Part shown: positions 14,040 through 18,197 of the stretch, in pieces
Numbering within the stretch: position 1 is the first letter of the stretch
Layout: the number at the start of each line of letters is the position of its first letter
Origin: JACPTG01 sp964504135
GTDB lineage: Archaea > Nanobdellota > Nanobdellia > Woesearchaeales > UBA10216
Direction: 5' to 3'
Assembly (NCBI GenBank): GCA_964504135.1
Contig: CAZDCW010000027.1
Span: forward strand, 1 to 18,197
DNA length: 18,197 nt
Position numbers and translations under genes: made by a program
The notes under the pieces: generated by a model
Database searches by the model: none
Told to the model about the DNA's origin: nothing
What the model saw: the letters and a program-made list of their open reading frames with translations, nothing else

Positions 14040-14203
14040 AAATCAGCTATACTGAAAGGGACGGGCCTCTGGGAATGTTCGGAAAGCCTGCTGAGAGAAA
14101 GGAAAGCTATTGTATTTCTTTTGGCCCAAATCTCGACGAGGAAATGTTCGGTGTTCCTAAATACCTGAGGTGCGAAAGATATGAGACTTTACGCAGGCAG
14201 TAA
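14036..14203 (+). CDS. Possible 55-aa overlapping small protein
   Basis: A frame opens with TTG at 14036, overlapping the upstream stop codon (TTGA), and runs to TAA at 14203, overlapping the next gene by 23 bases. An ATG at 14075 would give a 42-aa form. The translation looks protein-like: residues such as GPLGMFGKP, ESYCISFGPNLDEEMFG and PKYLRCERYE, with balanced charge and two cysteines. It would fill the 141-base gap exactly. There is no strong ribosome site before the TTG, so it would depend on coupling to the gene upstream. No family is recognised; it could be non-coding. Confidence 0.35.
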   Translation: MKISYTERDGPLGMFGKPAERKESYCISFGPNLDEEMFGVPKYLRCERYETLRRQ

Positions 14204-15080
14204 TCCTAAGTGGAAGGCCATTGTTAGCCCCCTTGAGGCTAAGGCATCGAAAGCCTTTGGAAGGGTCTTCAGGGGAAGCGGCCGGGAGCTTGAGAGGATT
14301 TGTGAAAGGATTGTAACCCCCAGGGCTTTTTACGAACCTGAGGCGGTGAACAATCCTCCGCTTGATGCCCGGGCTGCTGTTTCAAATGAGGGCAGGATTG
14401 AGGATTGGCGTGTTGGCTACATGCTTATCGCCACTGAACTTAACGTTATAAATGAGATTGTTGCTGATGAGATTGTAAGGAGGGTGGGTGGCCATTTGGG
14501 CATCCGGCCTGACGAATTTTTGACCAGGGCCCAGCTTTTTCGGGAGCAGAGTGGCGTTTCTTTGGATTATGCTGACGCTCAGGCATTAAGCCAGTATGAA
14601 AATTTGAGACAGTCGGTTATGCGGATGGTTGATTCTCAGTTTGAAAGGTTTGTGCTGGAATGGTACAATCAGCTTAGGGGTTGGAGAAGTCAGGCGCCTG
14701 TTATTGATAGCGCAATCAAGAGTTTGACCTCAATGAGGTATGTAAAAAATCCGGCGTCTGGAGGCGGGATTGAGTTGGATGCAAGTTTTGCCGAGGAAAA
14801 CGACCTCATGTTTGCAGCAAGAATTAAGTTTCCTGAGGGCTTGAGACATGATGCTCAGGGCAGGTTTTCAGGCGCATCTGCAATTGTTACTGAACCTTTG
14901 TTTATCCTTCCCCATTCCAGCTCTGCGCGTATTCTTGTTCAAAGGCCGGCAGATTTTGAGGCATGCTCATATTTGCACGAGTTTGCGCATTTTGTAGAGT
15001 ACGCTTTGTCAAACTGCCCTGTTCAGGCCATAGCTACGCTCGTGTCATATGCGGCCACAGGCCAGATTCCAAGAAGGTAA
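14181..15080 (+). CDS. Hypothetical protein with C-terminal HEFAH zinc-protease-like motif
   Basis: The 299-aa protein is not a family I recognise overall. Near its C-terminus is SYLHEFAHFVEYAL (residues 263-276), an HExxH metal-binding motif in a helix-like context with H266, E267 and H270, as in zincin peptidases. The rest is helical and charged, with no signal peptide or membrane span. Only about 29 residues follow the motif and no clear third zinc ligand (ExxA or similar) is seen, so the fold may be truncated, use an upstream ligand, or be inactive. The start is supported by GAGGTG about eight bases upstream. It converges on a cluster containing another HExxH protein. Confidence 0.78.
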   Translation: MRLYAGSNPKWKAIVSPLEAKASKAFGRVFRGSGRELERICERIVTPRAFYEPEAVNNPPLDARAAVSNEGRIEDWRVGYMLIATELNVINEIVADEIVRRVGGHLGIRPDEFLTRAQLFREQSGVSLDYADAQALSQYENLRQSVMRMVDSQFERFVLEWYNQLRGWRSQAPVIDSAIKSLTSMRYVKNPASGGGIELDASFAEENDLMFAARIKFPEGLRHDAQGRFSGASAIVTEPLFILPHSSSARILVQRPADFEACSYLHEFAHFVEYALSNCPVQAIATLVSYAATGQIPRR

Positions 15081-15095
15081 TAAAAAAAGAAAGAT

Positions 15096-15215
15096 CTAGT
15101 AATCAAGGTCTCCCCTTAAGGCGCTGAACACGTCCTTCATGTAGCGCTTCTTGCAGTAGACCTTGAACTCGTTTGGATTCATTACTATGACTGGCTTGCT
15201 AAAGTTGCCTCTCAT
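15096..15215 (-). CDS. 39-aa basic small protein
   Basis: The 39-residue product has no recognised family. It reads like a real protein: an N-terminal strand (KPVIVMNPNEFKVYC) followed by a basic stretch (CKKRYMKDVF) and an acidic end (RGDLDY). The ATG at 15215 is preceded by a strong GGGGTGG ribosome site three to nine bases upstream (15218-15227). A TATA element (GCTTAAATAG on the minus strand, 15251-15260) lies about 40 bp upstream, overlapping the stop codon of the previous gene, predicting a leader of about 15 nt. It could be a small nucleic-acid-binding protein, but this is only composition. Promoter, ribosome site and intact frame together make it more than chance. Confidence 0.65.
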   Translation of the reverse strand: MRGNFSKPVIVMNPNEFKVYCKKRYMKDVFSALRGDLDY

Positions 15216-15250
15216 GCTTACCACCCCTAACAGTTACTTCAGGCAGGCAG

Positions 15251-16036
15251 CTATTTAAGCTTTTCTGTCCGGGGTTCGTATAATTTGGCTTTGTAGGCTT
15301 GTTTTGCTGCATGCAATGCAGAGGCTGCAATAACATGCTCCAACGAGGAGTCAGTAAAGAGCCGGTACGTGGGGTCATTGGAGAGGAAGTCGCGAACTTC
15401 GTTGATGAAAGTCCTAAAAATATCCCGTTCCCATCTGATTACAGCCCTGGGCAGCCCGGATGCTGTTGCGTATTGTAGAGAGGCCTGACAGGCTGAAAGC
15501 TCAAGTATTGAGTCCAGTAATCTGGAGTCCATGGCCGGTGCATTTGTATGGTCCAGCATAATCTCTCCTTCAAGAACACCTTCCCGGTATAATGGAATGG
15601 GCAGGCCATAATAGAAATCAGACGCGTGCTTCCCTTCATGTACAAATGCTGCACGGAAATGTTGAAATGATCTTTTGAACATTTCAGGAAAGTAAAGTGT
15701 TATTGTTGGCGTGCACAGCCCCATCATAGCCGCTGGTCCCCATGTTGCTGCAGAAGTTGTGCTGTTAAGCGTTTCCAGTTGGCCTAGCTTTGGCTGGACT
15801 GGCCAGTAAAGGATGTCCAAAAGGGCCACGCTTGGATTAAGCTCACCATATCCGTCAAGAAATTTCTGCCGAATTACAGGATTTTGATCTGCTGCCGCTT
15901 GCCGATACCCTTTAGGGCTTGCTGTAATTGCCCTGCTGCCATTTCTTGCCTCTTCAGCAGTTCTTGCAACCTGCCCAACCTCTGCGGGATTCCAACCAAG
16001 GTACAGTATGTCCAGCGCCCTTTGGTCAATGCTCAT
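15251..16036 (-). CDS. Putative HExxH (gluzincin-like) metalloprotease-type protein
   Basis: The 261-aa protein carries AAFVHEGKHASDFYYG (residues 129-144), an HExxH zinc motif (H133, E134, H137). Forty-two residues after the second histidine is LELSACQASLQ (E179), where the E-x-x-A pattern matches the third ligand helix of gluzincin peptidases. A hydrophobic strand (PTITLYFPEMF) precedes the motif, as usual in such domains. There is no signal peptide, so it would act in the cytoplasm or be a non-secreted domain. Its ATG overlaps the stop of the methyltransferase-like gene (ATGA at 16033-16036), so the two are made together. The substrate is unknown and the family is not one I can name. Confidence 0.75.
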   Translation of the reverse strand: MSIDQRALDILYLGWNPAEVGQVARTAEEARNGSRAITASPKGYRQAAADQNPVIRQKFLDGYGELNPSVALLDILYWPVQPKLGQLETLNSTTSAATWGPAAMMGLCTPTITLYFPEMFKRSFQHFRAAFVHEGKHASDFYYGLPIPLYREGVLEGEIMLDHTNAPAMDSRLLDSILELSACQASLQYATASGLPRAVIRWERDIFRTFINEVRDFLSNDPTYRLFTDSSLEHVIAASALHAAKQAYKAKLYEPRTEKLK

Positions 16037-17055
16037 TTTCCATACCTTACTGCAACTGCGTCAATTCTGCCAAGGCTGTTTCTCAGGGATTCTGGATTAT
16101 CTGTTTGTGCAATCGCCGCTTTCAGCGCTTGGTACTGGTTGGTATTTCCAAACATTGAGAATTTCCCGCCATTGATTATTGCTTCAAATGGGTCGCGGCA
16201 AACCTCATCTTTAATTTTAGCCCTTAATTCCCTGCTTTTGCTTTTGAAGCTTCTTTTGCCTGAGTAATTTTCTAGGTCAATGGGAGCCAAAAGTCCATAA
16301 TAGTGCTCTGAAGCGGTCTTTCTTGATATGCCCAAGGCAATTATCTCTGATGCCTGCCTCTCACCTGATACTGCTAAGTATAAGGCGCAGTCCAGCAGGC
16401 TACAGTTGTTCCAACTCAGGTTTTCTGGGCATTCGGTTATATCTCCTACATAATTGAGAAAGTGTGAAATTACAGCCACAGTGCCCCCTTCTCGGGCCAG
16501 GGATGTAGCTGGCCTTAGCGCCCTCCCCAGGGGCTCTGGTCCACGGTCGTTATGTCTTTCCGAGGTGCTTGCTGTTATTGAATAGCTGAAACCCCCTGAG
16601 TTTATGCTCCCCCAAAAATAAACCAGGTCAAACTTTTTGCCAATAAGTTGGCTGTTGGGATTTAATGCATCCTCAATACTGCCTTCGTACACCTGCAGGC
16701 CGCCATTTTTTCCAACGAGCCTGGGATAATATTCCACGTCATTCTGATAAAGCCTGCTGACCAGTTCATCACTGCCAGGGGAAACCGCTTCACTAACTTC
16801 TTTGGTAATGTCAGCATCCAGTATATGGGCTTCGTTTCCCATTCTAGCCAGTGCTTTTGCTGGCCCGGGGTTGTGGCCTGCTCCTACTTCCAGAGCTTTT
16901 ATCCCGCCATTATACCCTAGAATGGGCAGGAATTCCCTCCATAGTTGCTCCATTACAGCACCATCCCGAAAGTATTTCCTGCCCACCCCGGGATACTCCT
17001 TGAACGGGTTGCCTGTATGTTCATCAACCACGGTAATTTTTATTTTGGAGTTCAT
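16033..17055 (-). CDS. SAM-dependent methyltransferase-like protein
   Basis: The 340-aa protein has a class I methyltransferase-like core: motif I ALEVGAGHNPGPAKALA (residues 54-70), an acidic residue after the second strand (ILDADI, D80), and a motif IV-like strand FDLVYFWGS (142-150). This suggests S-adenosylmethionine binding; the acceptor is unknown. The C-terminal half, with several cysteines (ECPENLSWNNCSLLDC), is not recognised. I chose the ATG at 17055 because it overlaps the GH15 stop (ATGA); an in-frame ATG at 17091 would overlap that gene by 40 bases. It is the middle gene of a three-gene coupled operon: GH15, this gene, HExxH protein. A degenerate non-catalytic Rossmann protein is an alternative. 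Confidence 0.8.
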   Translation of the reverse strand: MNSKIKITVVDEHTGNPFKEYPGVGRKYFRDGAVMEQLWREFLPILGYNGGIKALEVGAGHNPGPAKALARMGNEAHILDADITKEVSEAVSPGSDELVSRLYQNDVEYYPRLVGKNGGLQVYEGSIEDALNPNSQLIGKKFDLVYFWGSINSGGFSYSITASTSERHNDRGPEPLGRALRPATSLAREGGTVAVISHFLNYVGDITECPENLSWNNCSLLDCALYLAVSGERQASEIIALGISRKTASEHYYGLLAPIDLENYSGKRSFKSKSRELRAKIKDEVCRDPFEAIINGGKFSMFGNTNQYQALKAAIAQTDNPESLRNSLGRIDAVAVRYGK

Positions 17056-18053
17056 GCCCCCACCGCAGCCATATACATCGCTTGGCTCCATGCAAGCGGC
17101 GAGTTCTCGTTGTGCTCATCAGTCCCCGCATAGTAAAGCTCTGGCAGCTCTCCCTTTTTGTTCATTGCAGCAACCGCCTTTCGCATGTAGTATGCATACT
17201 TGTCAGGCCTGTTCAACTTCCTGTATATTATTGCCAGCCAGGGCAGGCCGAATGTCCACTCTGCCTCGCCTTTGCCCTTGTTGTAATAATTATCCCCCTT
17301 ATACCTTATCACGCCCTTTTTCCGCAGCAGGAGCTTTTCCACGTTGGCCAGTATCTTGTCCCGCTGCTTTTCATTAGCAACATCATAGGGATAAATCAGT
17401 GACAGCAGCGCTAAGTCTGTTTCCTTGCTTTCCGACTCCCGCGGCAGTAGTTTGTTGAGTGCCTCCTGCCCCTTTTGTATAACTTTCGGCTTGACATAAA
17501 CAAGCCTTGAAATCTGCCTTAGCCCTGCAACGCAGGCTCCGACGGATGAAGCGTGCACTTCCTCATTTTCCTCCCAAATCCCGTTATCCTTATCCTGCCA
17601 GTATTCTATGGCTTCAAGGTAGTTTACAAGCTTCTGTAGTATCCTCGTATCGTTGCTTCCCCGGATTATCCTTATCCCTTTTGACTCAAGCTCCCCTATC
17701 TTGAACAGGACAGCTCCTATGGAGTCATTCTGCTTGTTGCCCCACTCCTCGTATATTTCACTCAGCGTTGCAGGGTCATACCTTGCGTGGATGTACCTGT
17801 ATGCGTGCTTTGGGTTCGGCTGCCTTATCATCCAGTCTATCTTGTACTCATGCTTTAGGAATATGTCAAGCAGAGCCCTGTAAGTCTTTACCAGTGCTTT
17901 CTTGTTCTTCGCTGCTTCAAGTCCAAGCGCCGCATACACATTATCCCTTATCCATGCCCTGTTGTAGCCTGTCTTTACATCCTTTGCTGCCGCTGAGAAG
18001 AGTCCTGTCTTATGTTGTAGCCCTTCCAGTATCTGCCTGCTTTTTGCTGTCAT
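17052..18053 (-). CDS. GH15 family glucoamylase-like protein
   Basis: The 333-aa protein is an (alpha/alpha)6-barrel glycoside hydrolase family 15 / phosphorylase-kinase-alpha-like protein. Motifs: TGYNRAWIRDNVYAALGL (residues 28-45), QNDSIGAVLF (108-117), a likely catalytic acid in GIWEENEEVHASSVGA (158-173), and the C-terminal LPELYYAGTDEHNENSPLAW, which resembles the second catalytic region, followed by SQAMYMAA. It is short: the N-terminal beta domain of bacterial and archaeal glucoamylases is absent. It probably releases glucose from alpha-glucan ends and fits with the glycogen genes. The ATG at 18053 has a GGGGGA ribosome site and a TATA box at 18084-18091. Trehalase or a regulatory glucan-binding role are alternatives. 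Confidence 0.87.
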   Translation of the reverse strand: MTAKSRQILEGLQHKTGLFSAAAKDVKTGYNRAWIRDNVYAALGLEAAKNKKALVKTYRALLDIFLKHEYKIDWMIRQPNPKHAYRYIHARYDPATLSEIYEEWGNKQNDSIGAVLFKIGELESKGIRIIRGSNDTRILQKLVNYLEAIEYWQDKDNGIWEENEEVHASSVGACVAGLRQISRLVYVKPKVIQKGQEALNKLLPRESESKETDLALLSLIYPYDVANEKQRDKILANVEKLLLRKKGVIRYKGDNYYNKGKGEAEWTFGLPWLAIIYRKLNRPDKYAYYMRKAVAAMNKKGELPELYYAGTDEHNENSPLAWSQAMYMAAVGA

Positions 18054-18083
18054 TTTCCCCCTATGCCCTCTTAATTTCAGCAG

Positions 18084-18112
18084 TATTTAAAGCTTTCGAA
18101 AATAACCACTTT
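18084..18112 (-). promoter_or_regulatory. GH15 promoter with AAAGTGGT element
   Basis: On the minus strand TTTAAATA (18091-18084) is a consensus TATA box. It predicts a start near 18062 and a leader of about nine bases holding the GGGGGA site. AAAGTGGT (18112-18105) lies 13 bp upstream of it. The terminal repeat begins 31 bp further upstream, matching the arrangement at the left end of the window. Confidence 0.6.
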
Positions 18113-18143
18113 TAAGTTACTACAAAGGCGTATTGTTCAACCT

Positions 18144-18195
18144 CGAAGTGACCTAATTTAGTATGCTTAATCTTATATGGAAAAAGGTTTCCCAT
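18144..18195. repeat. 52-bp terminal inverted repeat, right copy
   Basis: These bases are the perfect reverse complement of 1-52; two further bases (GT) follow at the end of the window. The copy lies about 52 bp upstream of the GH15 TATA box, facing inward like the left copy. Confidence 0.9.
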
Positions 18196-18197
18196 GT

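Noticed and set aside
15081..15095. Frameshift continuation of the HEFAH protein beyond 15080
   Set aside because: The sequence after the stop is A-rich and the region is covered by the 39-aa gene on the other strand; no continuing zincin-like sequence is seen in the other plus-strand frames.
1..18195. The whole window as a transposon or virus bounded by terminal inverted repeats
   Set aside because: No transposase, integrase, capsid or polymerase gene is present, and the cargo includes core genes (ftsZ, rio1, glycogen metabolism).

Overview
The window most likely comes from an archaeon, probably a small-genome (DPANN-like) lineage, though phylum cannot be fixed from the sequence alone. Evidence: many genes have an archaeal TATA element (TTTAAATA/TTTATATA type) centred about 25-29 nt before the start codon, giving leaderless mRNAs; other starts carry GGAGG/GGTGA ribosome sites; the gene set includes an archaeal RIO1 kinase, FtsZ, GT3 glycogen synthase, GH133 debranching enzyme and GH57/GH15 enzymes. 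GC content is moderate and the gene packing is tight, with stop/start overlaps and abutting genes.

Layout. 1-2880: a hypothetical gene, a RIO1 kinase and a second hypothetical gene; the two hypotheticals are diverged paralogues flanking the kinase. 2900-4101: ftsZ on the minus strand, ending in a hairpin plus T-tract terminator. 4102-4582: a non-coding stretch with a candidate small structured RNA (two hairpins with the same CGCCAA loop but different stems), short direct repeats and a doubtful 30-aa ORF. 4583-5643: a MIP18/DUF59 protein, a CxxC-x17-CxxC zinc-ribbon protein and a hypothetical. 5660-13070: a glycogen island. DUF5752, a GH57 enzyme and a GT4/GT5-like synthase lie on the minus strand, divergent from a GT3 glycogen synthase - GalT - debranching enzyme operon. 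13067-13701: a VapB/VapC-like toxin-antitoxin pair, convergent with and overlapping the debranching gene by 4 bp. 13836-15080: a one-helix membrane protein, a possible 55-aa ORF and a protein with an HEFAH motif. 15096-18053 (minus): a 39-aa protein, a second HExxH protein, a methyltransferase-like protein and a GH15 enzyme, the last three coupled by ATGA overlaps.

Working together: GT3 and GT4 probably polymerise glucose from an NDP-glucose, GalT may supply or exchange the nucleotide sugar, and the debranching, GH57 and GH15 enzymes break the polymer down. The link of GH15 to a methyltransferase and an HExxH protein, and the paralogue pair around RIO1, have no function I recognise.

The window starts and ends with a perfect 52-bp inverted repeat. 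Each copy lies about 50 bp upstream of the TATA box of an inward-facing gene. This could be a shared promoter element, a genomic repeat at which assembly broke, or an artefact. Family names come from motif recognition by eye; no database search was run.
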